Source: Cobetia marina
GTDB taxonomy: Bacteria > Pseudomonadota > Gammaproteobacteria > Pseudomonadales > Halomonadaceae
NCBI RefSeq assembly: GCF_001720485.1
Contig: NZ_CP017114.1
Span: forward strand, 3,038,001-3,102,000
Direction of reading: 5' to 3'
Length of the DNA: 64,000 nt
A program made the translations under genes and the position numbers. The notes beneath the pieces are model-generated. The model was not told the DNA's origin. It worked only from the letters and a program-made list of their open reading frames with translations, and ran no database searches. This document shows, piece after piece, positions 57,059 to 64,000 of the stretch. Numbering within the stretch: position 1 is the stretch's first letter; each line of letters opens with the position of its first letter.

Positions 57059-58303
57059 TCAGTCCTTGAGCTTGCCGAACACCAACGAGCCGTTGGTGCC
57101 ACCGAAGCCGAAGGAGTTGGACAGGGTGTACTCGATCTTCATGTCGCGTGCGACATTGGGAACGTAATCGAGATTGCAGCCCTCGGCCGGATTGTCGAGG
57201 TTGATGGTCGGCGGGGCGACCTGATCACGCATCGCCAGCACGCAGAACACGGCCTCGACGGCACCGGCGGCACCCAGCAGGTGACCGATCATCGACTTGG
57301 TGGAACTGACGGCCACATTGCGCGCCGCGTCGCCCAGCACGGATTCGACGGCCAGGCTCTCGGCCTTGTCGCCGGCATTGGTGGACGTGCCGTGAGCATT
57401 GATGTAATCGATCTCGCTCGGGTCCAGCTTGGCATCCCGAATGGCGTTGCGCATCGAGGCGGCCGCGCCACGGCCGTCTTCAGGCGGCGCCGTCATGTGA
57501 TGCGCATCATCGGACATGCCGAAACCGAGCACCTCGGCGTAGATGGTCGCACCACGTGCCTTGGCGTGCTCATACTCTTCCAGCACCACGACACCGGCAC
57601 CGTCGGACAGCACGAAGCCATCACGATCACGGTCCCATGGGCGGCTGGCCGCCTGAGGGTCGTCGTTGCGGGTCGAGAGCGCGCGCGCCGCGGAGAAGCC
57701 GCCCAGACCCAGCGGTGTGGTCGCCATCTCGGCACCACCGGCCACCATCACGTCAGCATCGCCGTAGGCGATGGTACGAGCGCTGTAACCGATGTTGTGC
57801 GTTCCGGTGGTACAGGCGGTGGTGATCGCGATGTTGGGGCCGCGATAACCGAACTGGATCGCCAGGTTGCCGGAGATCATGTTGATGATGGAGCCCGGCA
57901 CGAAGAACGGCGAGATGCGACGCGCACCGCCTTTCTCCAGCGCCTTGTGATTGTGCTCGATCATCGGCAGACCACCGATACCGGAACCGATGGCAACACC
58001 GATGCGATCGGCATTGTCTTCCGTGCACTCGATACCGGAATCGGTGATGGCCTGATGGGCCGCCGCGATACCGTACTGGATGAAGAGGTCCATCTTGCGG
58101 GCCTCTTTCGGGTTCAGATACTGACCCACATCGAAATTCTTGATGGAACCGCCAAAACGGGTATTGAAACCGCTGACATCGAAATGCTCGATGGGTGCGA
58201 TGCCACTCTTGCCCGCCTTGATGTTGCTCCAGCTTTCCTCGACGGTATTCCCTACCGGGGTCACCAGGCCTAGACCTGTCACCACTACCCTTCTGCGAGG
58301 CAT
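57059..58303 (-). CDS. fabF: 3-oxoacyl-[acyl-carrier-protein] synthase II
   Basis: Condensing enzyme of fatty-acid elongation. The 414-residue protein has the nucleophile Cys164 in [14 protein letters not shown] and the two His residues in [11 protein letters not shown] and [18 protein letters not shown] precedes the ATG at 58303; the frame extends further upstream without support. It follows acpP after a 530-base spacer. Confidence 0.96.
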   Translation of the reverse strand: MPRRRVVVTGLGLVTPVGNTVEESWSNIKAGKSGIAPIEHFDVSGFNTRFGGSIKNFDVGQYLNPKEARKMDLFIQYGIAAAHQAITDSGIECTEDNADRIGVAIGSGIGGLPMIEHNHKALEKGGARRISPFFVPGSIINMISGNLAIQFGYRGPNIAITTACTTGTHNIGYSARTIAYGDADVMVAGGAEMATTPLGLGGFSAARALSTRNDDPQAASRPWDRDRDGFVLSDGAGVVVLEEYEHAKARGATIYAEVLGFGMSDDAHHMTAPPEDGRGAAASMRNAIRDAKLDPSEIDYINAHGTSTNAGDKAESLAVESVLGDAARNVAVSSTKSMIGHLLGAAGAVEAVFCVLAMRDQVAPPTINLDNPAEGCNLDYVPNVARDMKIEYTLSNSFGFGGTNGSLVFGKLKD

Positions 58304-58833
58304 CGTGTCTCCTCCAAAACTATCGACTTGGCACGCCTGGGCCAGCTGCACCTGGGCGGTAATTGAGCGCATTATACAGAAACCTTGCCAGTGATGGGCA
58401 GTCGGTTTTCCTGCGGTTTTCCAGACGCTGTCCTGCGCACAGGCGACAGGGGTGACACCGCCATGTCACCTGCGATCAACACTGCCGACCACACGCCCTG
58501 CTCCCGCCTCTTTTCGCCCACAAAGACAGGGCTCTGGCACAGGAATGTCGCGCGAGACATCCCGCGACAGGCTCACGCACCTTCGCAGACCTCGCCCCTG
58601 CCTCAGACGTCGCCCGCCCCTGGCACCGCCAAACTCTCGCATCTCCCGCCGGCAGAGAAGTCTGCCGTCCTTGCTGGCCGCTCTGCCGAGAAAGGCACGG
58701 CCGACCAGCGCTCAAGAGTGACGAATGGCAGAAACGACAAGAGCCGCACTGAAGACAGTGCGGCTCTTGAACGTACAGACGATTGCATCACGACCCTGAG
58801 CCACGAAGGGCCCGCTGGTCGCTTCAATCCACC
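58304..58833. other. Unusually long acpP-fabF spacer with terminator
   Basis: 530 bases. The acpP terminator (58738-58769) is at one end. The rest is Pro/Arg-coding-like GC-rich sequence in several frames with no family match and no ribosome sites. fabF must have its own promoter here; none could be identified. Confidence 0.55.
58738..58769 (-). terminator. Terminator downstream of acpP
   Basis: A perfect 13-bp stem (CAAGAGCCGCACT/AGTGCGGCTCTTG) with a six-base loop. On the minus strand the second arm continues into TCGTTTC. It lies about 65 bases after the acpP stop. Confidence 0.88.
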
Positions 58834-59067
58834 TTACTGGTGGTTGACGATGTAATCGATAGCTTCCTGCACGGTGGTGATCTTCTCTGCTTCTTCGTCA
58901 GGAATTTCAGTATCGAATTCCTCTTCCAGAGCCATCACCAGCTCAACGGTGTCCAGGGAGTCGGCGCCCAGGTCTTCAGTGAAAGAGGAAGAGTTCTGGA
59001 TGTCTTCTTCTTTGGCGTTCAGGCGCTCGGCCACAACCTTCTTGACGCGTTCTTCAATGGTGCTCAT
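58834..59067 (-). CDS. acpP: Acyl carrier protein
   Basis: Carries fatty-acid intermediates on phosphopantetheine. The 77-residue acidic protein has the modified Ser37 in [25 protein letters not shown] lies 10 bases before the ATG. It sits between fabG and fabF, and its own strong terminator suggests a separate abundant transcript, as is usual for acpP. Confidence 0.97.
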   Translation of the reverse strand: MSTIEERVKKVVAERLNAKEEDIQNSSSFTEDLGADSLDTVELVMALEEEFDTEIPDEEAEKITTVQEAIDYIVNHQ

Positions 59068-59167
59068 TTAACAATCACTCCTAGTGGTACGGAATCCGCA
59101 GCTCGAAAAAGCTGGGCGTAGTTTATAGGCCACCCCAAAAGGACGCAACCACGTCCCCGCGCGGGGC

Positions 59168-59911
59168 TTAGCGCATGTTCATGCCGCCGTTTACCTGCAA
59201 CGTCTCACCGGTAATGTAGCCTGCTGCATCACTGGTCAGGAAGCCGACTGCCGCAGCAATCTCTTCCGGCTGGCCAAGGCGCGCCAGCGGGATGTTGCCG
59301 AGCAGCGCTTCGTGCTGCGCTTCCGGCAATGCTTCGGTCATGTCAGTGGCGATGAAGCCCGGCGCCACTGAATTGACGGTAATGTTGCGCGACGCGACTT
59401 CACGCGCCAGCGAGCGGGCAAAGCCTTCCATGCCTGCCTTGGCGGCAGCATAGTTGACCTGACCGAGGTTGCCCATGGTCGCGACCACGGACGAGATGTT
59501 GACGATGCGACCGAAGCGCGCCTTGGTCATGCCGCGCAGGCAGCTCTTGCTGACACGGAAGACCGACTTGAGGTTGGTGTCGAGCACCGCATCCCAATCA
59601 TCTTCCTTGAGGCGCATCAGCAGGTTGTCACGGGTGATGCCGGCGTTGTTGACCAGGATGGTCGGTGCGCCGAAGCGCTCGCCGATTTCCTTGAGCACGG
59701 CGTCGACGCTGGCCTGGTCGGTGACGTTGAGCAGCATGCCCGCGCCTTCGATACCGTGCGCCTCGAGGTCAGCGCCGATGGCGGCCGCCCCTTTTTCGCT
59801 TGTGGCCGTGCCGATCACGATACGGCCCTGACGGCCGAGTTCACGGGAGATGGCTTGGCCGATGCCACGACTGGCACCGGTTACCAGTGCGATTCTGCGT
59901 TCGCTCGTCAT
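59168..59911 (-). CDS. fabG: 3-oxoacyl-[acyl-carrier-protein] reductase
   Basis: NADPH-dependent reductase of the fatty-acid cycle. The 247-residue short-chain dehydrogenase has TGASRGIG (11-18), NNAG (88-91), and the triad Ser141, Tyr154 and Lys158 (NYAAAKAG). It ends QVNGGMNM as FabG does. AGGA lies 7 bases before the start. It follows fabD by 60 bases. Confidence 0.96.
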   Translation of the reverse strand: MTSERRIALVTGASRGIGQAISRELGRQGRIVIGTATSEKGAAAIGADLEAHGIEGAGMLLNVTDQASVDAVLKEIGERFGAPTILVNNAGITRDNLLMRLKEDDWDAVLDTNLKSVFRVSKSCLRGMTKARFGRIVNISSVVATMGNLGQVNYAAAKAGMEGFARSLAREVASRNITVNSVAPGFIATDMTEALPEAQHEALLGNIPLARLGQPEEIAAAVGFLTSDAAGYITGETLQVNGGMNMR

Positions 59912-59971
59912 CTTGAGTCCTGAGTTGGCTGATCCAAGTCACATGACTGGCCGCGCGGGCCAATCACGAGC

Positions 59972-60934
59972 TTACTGATTCTGTTCGGCAGCGGTCTCAC
60001 GGGCAAGTTCCAGCGCCGCTTCCAGGCTGTCCGGGTCGTTCACGGCCAGGCCACGGGCCTGACGCTGGATACGCTTGCCGAGACCGGTCAACACCTTGCC
60101 CGGACCGCATTCGATGAAGGTCCGCGCGCCGCTGTCGAACATGGCATTGACGCAATCCGTCCAGCGCACCGGCTGATAGAGCTGCTCGATCAGACGCTGA
60201 CGCAGTGTCTCGACATCCTCATGGGCCTTGGCATCGACATTCTGGATGACGGTGTAGCGCGGCGCACGGAAGTCGATGTCGTTCATCGCCTCGGCCAGCT
60301 TGTCAGCCGCCGGACGCATCAGATCGCAATGCGAAGGCACGGAGACCGGCAGCGGCATGGCACGCTTGGCACCCGCCTCCTGACACGCCGCGATGGCACG
60401 CTCGACGGCAGCCGTGCCGCCCGCGATGACCACCTGACCCGGCGCATTGTAGTTGACTGCCGCGACCACTTCACCCTGCGCCGCACTGGCACAGGCAGCT
60501 TCGACCTGAGCATTCTCGAGACCGAGAATGGCCGCCATCGCGCCCTGCCCCTGAGGCACGGCAGTCTGCATGGCTTCGCCGCGCAGATTGACCAGCTTGA
60601 CGCCTTCGGCAAAGCCGATCACGCCGGCGCAGACCATCGCGCTGTATTCGCCCAGGGAGTGACCGGCCATGCGCGCCGGACGCGGACCTTCCAGCTCCTG
60701 CCAGACGCGCCAGATGGCAACGCTGGCCGTCAGAAGCGCAGGCTGGGTCAACTCGGTACGATTGAGCTCCTCTGCCGGGCCTTCCTGCGTCAGATGCCAG
60801 AGATCGCGCCCCAGCGCGTCAGAGGCTTCTTCGAAGGTAGTGCGGACGACGCTGTAGCGCTCCGCCAGCTCCCGCAGCATGCCGACCTGCTGGGAGCCCT
60901 GTCCCGGGAAGATGAGGGCCAGGGAATCTGTCAT
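59972..60934 (-). CDS. fabD: Malonyl-CoA:ACP transacylase
   Basis: Loads malonyl units on ACP. The 320-residue protein has IFPGQGSQQVGM, the nucleophile Ser93 in MAGHSLGEYSAMV and the catalytic His in VSVPSHCDLM. The start at 60934 is the family start, though in-frame ATGs just upstream (60952, 60946) are possible and the ribosome site is not clear. A 373-base gap separates it from plsX and no fabH lies between them. Confidence 0.95.
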   Translation of the reverse strand: MTDSLALIFPGQGSQQVGMLRELAERYSVVRTTFEEASDALGRDLWHLTQEGPAEELNRTELTQPALLTASVAIWRVWQELEGPRPARMAGHSLGEYSAMVCAGVIGFAEGVKLVNLRGEAMQTAVPQGQGAMAAILGLENAQVEAACASAAQGEVVAAVNYNAPGQVVIAGGTAAVERAIAACQEAGAKRAMPLPVSVPSHCDLMRPAADKLAEAMNDIDFRAPRYTVIQNVDAKAHEDVETLRQRLIEQLYQPVRWTDCVNAMFDSGARTFIECGPGKVLTGLGKRIQRQARGLAVNDPDSLEAALELARETAAEQNQ

Positions 60935-61307
60935 TGCTGTCACCATTTCCATCTGTTCAGGTGGGACTGACACGGGTAAGGAAACCCGATTTCCGCTGGC
61001 CCGCCAGTGCGCTGCGCCGTGTCGCTCCCCTCCGGAGCCATTCACCAACGCCACACACTCCTGCCAGGGGAAAGCCTGCTTCTCCCTTCACTGCATTGTA
61101 CTCGCCAGCGACACACTTGCTGCCTGCTGCCACCCTCTCACTCGCCATTTCTCGCGAGCACAGGCCTTAACACCTGCCGGCCCCCCTGGACGTCAGGCGG
61201 CGCCTTCGCGTCAGACCCGATGCCACATCGGTCGGGCGCAGGCATTGTCGCACCGAGTGAGACCAAGCTCGACCCCCGCCGACCAAGAATCCGACCAATT
61301 TACGCAA
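60935..61307. other. plsX-fabD spacer without fabH
   Basis: 373 bases with no credible gene. In E. coli fabH sits here; pseudomonads lack it here too. The end next to plsX is AT-rich (61285-61310, ATTTACGCAATTAA) and may hold the fabD promoter; no operator for a fatty-acid regulator was recognised. Confidence 0.55.
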
Positions 61308-62330
61308 TTAACCCGGCAGGCTGCCCTTGAGAGCATGCGCAAGACGCTCCGGCAAGCCTCGACGCGCCTCACTCGCCGCGCGCGAGACAGCATAGGCGAA
61401 TCCCTCCGCGGCCGCCCCGCCATGACTCTTGACGACCACGCCGGCCACGCCCAGCAGACTGGCACCGTTGTAGCGCACCGGATCCAGCTGACGAGACAGG
61501 CGCGTCAATGCCGGACGTGCCAACCAGGCCATCAGGCGCGTACGCCAATCCGCCGCCAATGTCGCCCCCAGCTGTGCCGACAGCATCTGGGCCAGCCCTT
61601 CACTGCTCTTGAGCACGACATTGCCGACGAAACCGTCGCAGACCACGACGTCTACCTCTCCTGCGAAGAGGTCGCCCCCTTCAACGAAGCCGAGATAATC
61701 GAAATTCGCACCGCTGCCAGCCAGCAAGGCATGCGCTTCCTGCACCTGCGCCGTCCCCTTGCCGGATTCGACACCGACATTGAGCAGCCCCACGCGCGGG
61801 TTGGCGACACCTTCCACCAGCTGGCACCGCACGGCACCCATGCGAGCAAATGCCAGCAGATGCTGCGGCGCGACCGCCACATTGGCGCCAAGATCCAGCA
61901 GACTGCAGGACCGCTCTCCCTGCGTGGGTACCGCCGCACAGATGGCTGGCCGCTCCACTCCCTCGACCGTTCCCACGTCCCGCATGGCCAACGCCATCAA
62001 GGCGCCGGTATTGCCCGCACTGACGCAGGCATCGGCCTGCCCGCTCGCCACCAGGTCGAGCGCACGGGACATGCTGCTGGGCTCGCGACTGCGCACGACA
62101 CGAGAGGGGCGAGCATCAGACGCGACAATGCCGTCGACAGCGAGTGTCTGAAGGCGATCACGAACACGGGAGAGTGAAACAGGGAGGGAATCAAGCTCGG
62201 CATCCAGAAGATGCCCTGGACCCACCAGCGTGGCGCTGAGTCGTGGGTCACGCAACAGTGCACTGGCAGTGCCCCGTAACGTAGCGCGGGGACCGAAGTC
62301 CCCGCCCATCGTATCGATGGCGATACGCAC
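61308..62330 (-). CDS. plsX: Phosphate acyltransferase PlsX
   Basis: Makes acyl-phosphate from acyl-ACP for phospholipid synthesis. The 340-residue protein has MRIAIDTMGGDFGP, VSAGNTGALMALAM, GANVAVAPQHLLAFA and DGFVGNVVLKSSEG. Initiation is at a GTG 29 bases after the rpmF stop; an in-frame stop lies just upstream and no better start exists. There is no clear ribosome site, so coupling to rpmF is likely. rpmF-plsX is a conserved pair. Confidence 0.94.
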   Translation of the reverse strand: MRIAIDTMGGDFGPRATLRGTASALLRDPRLSATLVGPGHLLDAELDSLPVSLSRVRDRLQTLAVDGIVASDARPSRVVRSREPSSMSRALDLVASGQADACVSAGNTGALMALAMRDVGTVEGVERPAICAAVPTQGERSCSLLDLGANVAVAPQHLLAFARMGAVRCQLVEGVANPRVGLLNVGVESGKGTAQVQEAHALLAGSGANFDYLGFVEGGDLFAGEVDVVVCDGFVGNVVLKSSEGLAQMLSAQLGATLAADWRTRLMAWLARPALTRLSRQLDPVRYNGASLLGVAGVVVKSHGGAAAEGFAYAVSRAASEARRGLPERLAHALKGSLPG

Positions 62331-62359
62331 GGCGTTACGCCGTGCGCTGCATCAATGCT

Positions 62360-62530
62360 TTAGGCATCGACGACTTTACGGCCACGGTAGAAACCGTCGG
62401 CAGACACGTGGTGACGCAGGTGAACTGTACCGGTTTCCTTGTCCTGGGACAGGGTCGGTGCAGTCAGGGCGTCGTGGCTGCGACGCATGCCACGCTTGGA
62501 ACGGGTTTTGCGGTTCTGCTGAACTGCCAT
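62360..62530 (-). CDS. rpmF: 50S ribosomal protein L32
   Basis: A 56-residue basic protein: it begins [20 protein letters not shown], contains [17 protein letters not shown] and ends RKVVDA. This is the normal L32 pattern of gammaproteobacteria lacking the zinc Cys residues. GGAG lies 9 bases before the ATG. It is placed between yceD and plsX, the universal arrangement. Confidence 0.97.
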   Translation of the reverse strand: MAVQQNRKTRSKRGMRRSHDALTAPTLSQDKETGTVHLRHHVSADGFYRGRKVVDA

Positions 62531-62563
62531 GGGAATTACTCCAATCTTGTCGACAAATTGAGT

Positions 62564-63094
62564 TCAGTGCTTGTCCTTCAGGGTGCCAAGCACACTGAAT
62601 GGATTCACAGCGGGTGCGTCCGAGGCCTCGGGTTCCACACCGCTGGCCAGCTGGTCGCGAGAGACGGCACAATCGGCCTCCTCGTGGTAGACCACCTGCG
62701 GCAGGACAAGGAGCACTTCATCCTCGATCACTGACAGGAGATCCAGCTGTTCGTTTTCCACCACTACCGGCTCGTACTCACCGGGCAGCTGCGATGCCAG
62801 TGCGTCATTGGTGACCAGTCCCAACAGGAATTCGCTGGAAAGCGGTTCCGGCTCGGTAGGTCCCAGGCAGCGCTGGCACAGCAGACTTGCCTCGAAGGCG
62901 ATGCTGCCCTCGATGAAGCTGCGACGCTGAGTATCGATGTCAAAGGCCAACGTGATGCTCACGTCACCCTCCTGTGCACCGATCGCTTCAACTACACGGG
63001 GCATGTCCGCCAGAGGAATCACGCCTTCAAGGCGTTTTCCCGCTGACGCCAGCCGGTAGGGCTCGACCTTGGTCGGCAGTCTTGTGGTCAACAT
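62564..63094 (-). CDS. yceD: YceD family protein (DUF177), 23S rRNA accumulation protein
   Basis: A 176-residue protein of the DUF177 family, always upstream of rpmF, with a role in 23S rRNA accumulation reported for E. coli and plants. It has the Cys pair LLCQRCLGPTEPEPLSSEF and an acidic middle (LLSVIEDEVLLVLPQV). The chosen start (MLTTRLPTKVEPYRLA) gives the family N-terminus; the frame is open further upstream and the ribosome site is weak. It is divergent from maf. Confidence 0.92.
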   Translation of the reverse strand: MLTTRLPTKVEPYRLASAGKRLEGVIPLADMPRVVEAIGAQEGDVSITLAFDIDTQRRSFIEGSIAFEASLLCQRCLGPTEPEPLSSEFLLGLVTNDALASQLPGEYEPVVVENEQLDLLSVIEDEVLLVLPQVVYHEEADCAVSRDQLASGVEPEASDAPAVNPFSVLGTLKDKH

Positions 63095-63456
63095 AGGCGC
63101 GCCATAATAGGGATTCCCCCTCCCGGTGTCAAAATGCATGAGCAACTTGTTCATTCTGCCAGCCCACGGCATGGCGGCCTTTCCGCGCCACCCGACCCGA
63201 GCATGAGCACAGATGAGGTCAGGCGGATCCTTCAGCGCGCGATTGTACGCCTGTGTCGCTTCAATGCCGAGAGGATTTGCGGCATCCTCCAATCTCAAGC
63301 ATATCAACGAGTTGTCGTGAGAAAGCATGGCGGCGATGCATCACACGGAGAATCACGCGCGCGCCGGCCCCTCTCGACCTCCTGCCCTCTCATGCTCCGC
63401 CCCCTTCGCGCCCCGAACGCCTGCACGAATCGAGAGCCCAAAAAGAGAACAACGCC
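63095..63456. other. Divergent intergenic region yceD/maf
   Basis: 362 bases that should hold both promoters. An in-frame upstream extension of yceD has no family match. I see no clear promoter or operator. Confidence 0.5.
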
Positions 63457-64000
63457 ATGACACGACTGGTACTGGCTTCCAGCTCCCGCTGGCGCCGAGC
63501 CTTGCTTGATCGACTCGGACTCCCCTACACATGGGGGGCGCCTGACATCGATGAAACCCCTCGTCCCACGGAATCTCCCGACGCACTGGTCCATCGCCTG
63601 TCCCTGGGCAAGGCCAACGCCCTGGCGGAGGCCTATTCACACCACTTGATCATCGGCAGCGACCAGGTGGCCGTCTTCGAGGGCGAGATCCTCGGCAAGC
63701 CACAGGACCTGGCCGCCGCCCGCGCTCAGCTGACACGCTTCTCGGGACGCCGAGTCCGCTTCGTCACCGGCCTGGCGCTGTTGGATACACACAGCGCGCG
63801 ACACTGGGTCTGCCATGAAAGCTACGACGTGGTGTTTCGCACGCTGAGCGAGCAGGAGATCACGCGTTACGTCGAGCGCGAATGCCCGCTGGACTCGGCC
63901 GGCAGCTTTCGCATGGAGGGGTTGGGCATCACGCTCTTCGAGCGTCTCGAGGGACGTGATCCCAACACCCTGATCGGCCTGCCGCTGATTCGCCTGTGCG
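63457..64000 (+). CDS. Maf/YceF family nucleotide pyrophosphatase, cut by the window edge
   Basis: Hydrolyses modified nucleotides such as 7-methyl-GTP. 181 codons are visible, almost the whole protein (E. coli YceF has 194), and the frame runs off the end without a stop. It has LVLASSSRWRRALLDRLG, the DETPRPTESP region, IIGSDQVAVFEGEILGKP (catalytic Asp) and FERLEGRDPNTLIGLPL. The sequence follows YceF, the m7GTP branch, more closely than YhdE. The ATG at 63457 follows AGAGAA. Confidence 0.93.
   Translation, partial: MTRLVLASSSRWRRALLDRLGLPYTWGAPDIDETPRPTESPDALVHRLSLGKANALAEAYSHHLIIGSDQVAVFEGEILGKPQDLAAARAQLTRFSGRRVRFVTGLALLDTHSARHWVCHESYDVVFRTLSEQEITRYVERECPLDSAGSFRMEGLGITLFERLEGRDPNTLIGLPLIRLC

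Noticed and set aside
58385..58855. 156-codon plus-strand ORF between fabF and acpP
   Set aside because: Low-complexity, crosses the acpP terminator and gene end, no ribosome site or family match.

Overview
The window is 64 kb of dense, high-GC, gene-rich gammaproteobacterial chromosome. Gene content and order point to the Halomonadaceae (Halomonas/Cobetia-like). This is inferred from several pseudomonad-style clusters: rpoE-rseA/.../mucD-lepA-lepB-rnc-era-recO-pdxJ-acpS, relA-mazG next to rlmD-cysM-barA, and rpmF-plsX-fabD-fabG-acpP-fabF-pabC-mltG-tmk-holB-pilZ-tatD. I see no phage, insertion sequence, CRISPR array, rRNA or tRNA. It is core chromosome, so the unusual material lies in gene details and in the spaces between genes.

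Layout. 1-4.4 kb: the end of a CynX-type MFS transporter, then a DUF969-DUF979-pyroglutamyl peptidase cluster (pyroglutamate handling) and a cytoplasmic-type asparaginase. 4.5-13 kb, minus strand: ppc, mazG, relA, rlmD, cysM. 13.4-16.3 kb, plus strand: the hybrid kinase BarA. 16.6-28.1 kb, almost all minus strand: acpS, pdxJ, recO, era, rnc, lepB, lepA, mucD, rseC, rseA, rpoE, which is envelope-stress control joined to translation, RNA and cofactor genes. A small VF530-family gene sits on the plus strand where rseB/mucB would be expected. 28.7-29.8 kb: a DAHP synthase with a TyrR-like box upstream. 29.9-33.6 kb, minus strand: dinG and an RhlB-like DEAD-box protein that lacks motif VI. 34.5-35.6 kb: a small basic protein coupled to xthA. 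35.7-41.3 kb, minus strand: a six-gene TonB system (DUF3450, long ExbB/TtpC, ExbB, ExbD, TonB, TPR protein). 41.7-45.6 kb: etfBA divergent from ETF-ubiquinone oxidoreductase, with a PsrA-like operator between them. 45.9-48.2 kb: a DAACS-family symporter and SseA. 48.3-52.5 kb: a UvrD-like helicase, a DUF1285 protein and TatD. 52.6-63.1 kb, minus strand: pilZ, holB, tmk, mltG, pabC and the fatty-acid synthesis genes up to plsX, rpmF and yceD. At the right edge maf diverges and is cut off.

How the parts work together. RpoE and RseA control the envelope stress response, and MucD is its periplasmic protease. Candidate sigma-E-type promoters precede mucD and rseA. The acp/fab genes make acyl-ACP, PlsX activates it for phospholipid synthesis, and ETF/ETF-QO feeds electrons from acyl-CoA oxidation to quinone.

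Most notable observations: (i) short tandem arrays with different units (7, 14 and 19 bp) at three of six convergent gene junctions, two of which place a TGA in every repeat and so in all three frames; (ii) an RhlB-like helicase with motif III changed and motif VI missing; (iii) a His/Asp-rich tail ending in two cysteines on PdxJ; (iv) a poly-C tract and overlapping leader ORF at the tmk start; (v) the loss of rseB from the sigma-E cluster and the separation of rseA from rpoE; (vi) a recurring terminator form whose 3' flank reads TTGTCGTTTC. No clearly new multi-gene system is evident.
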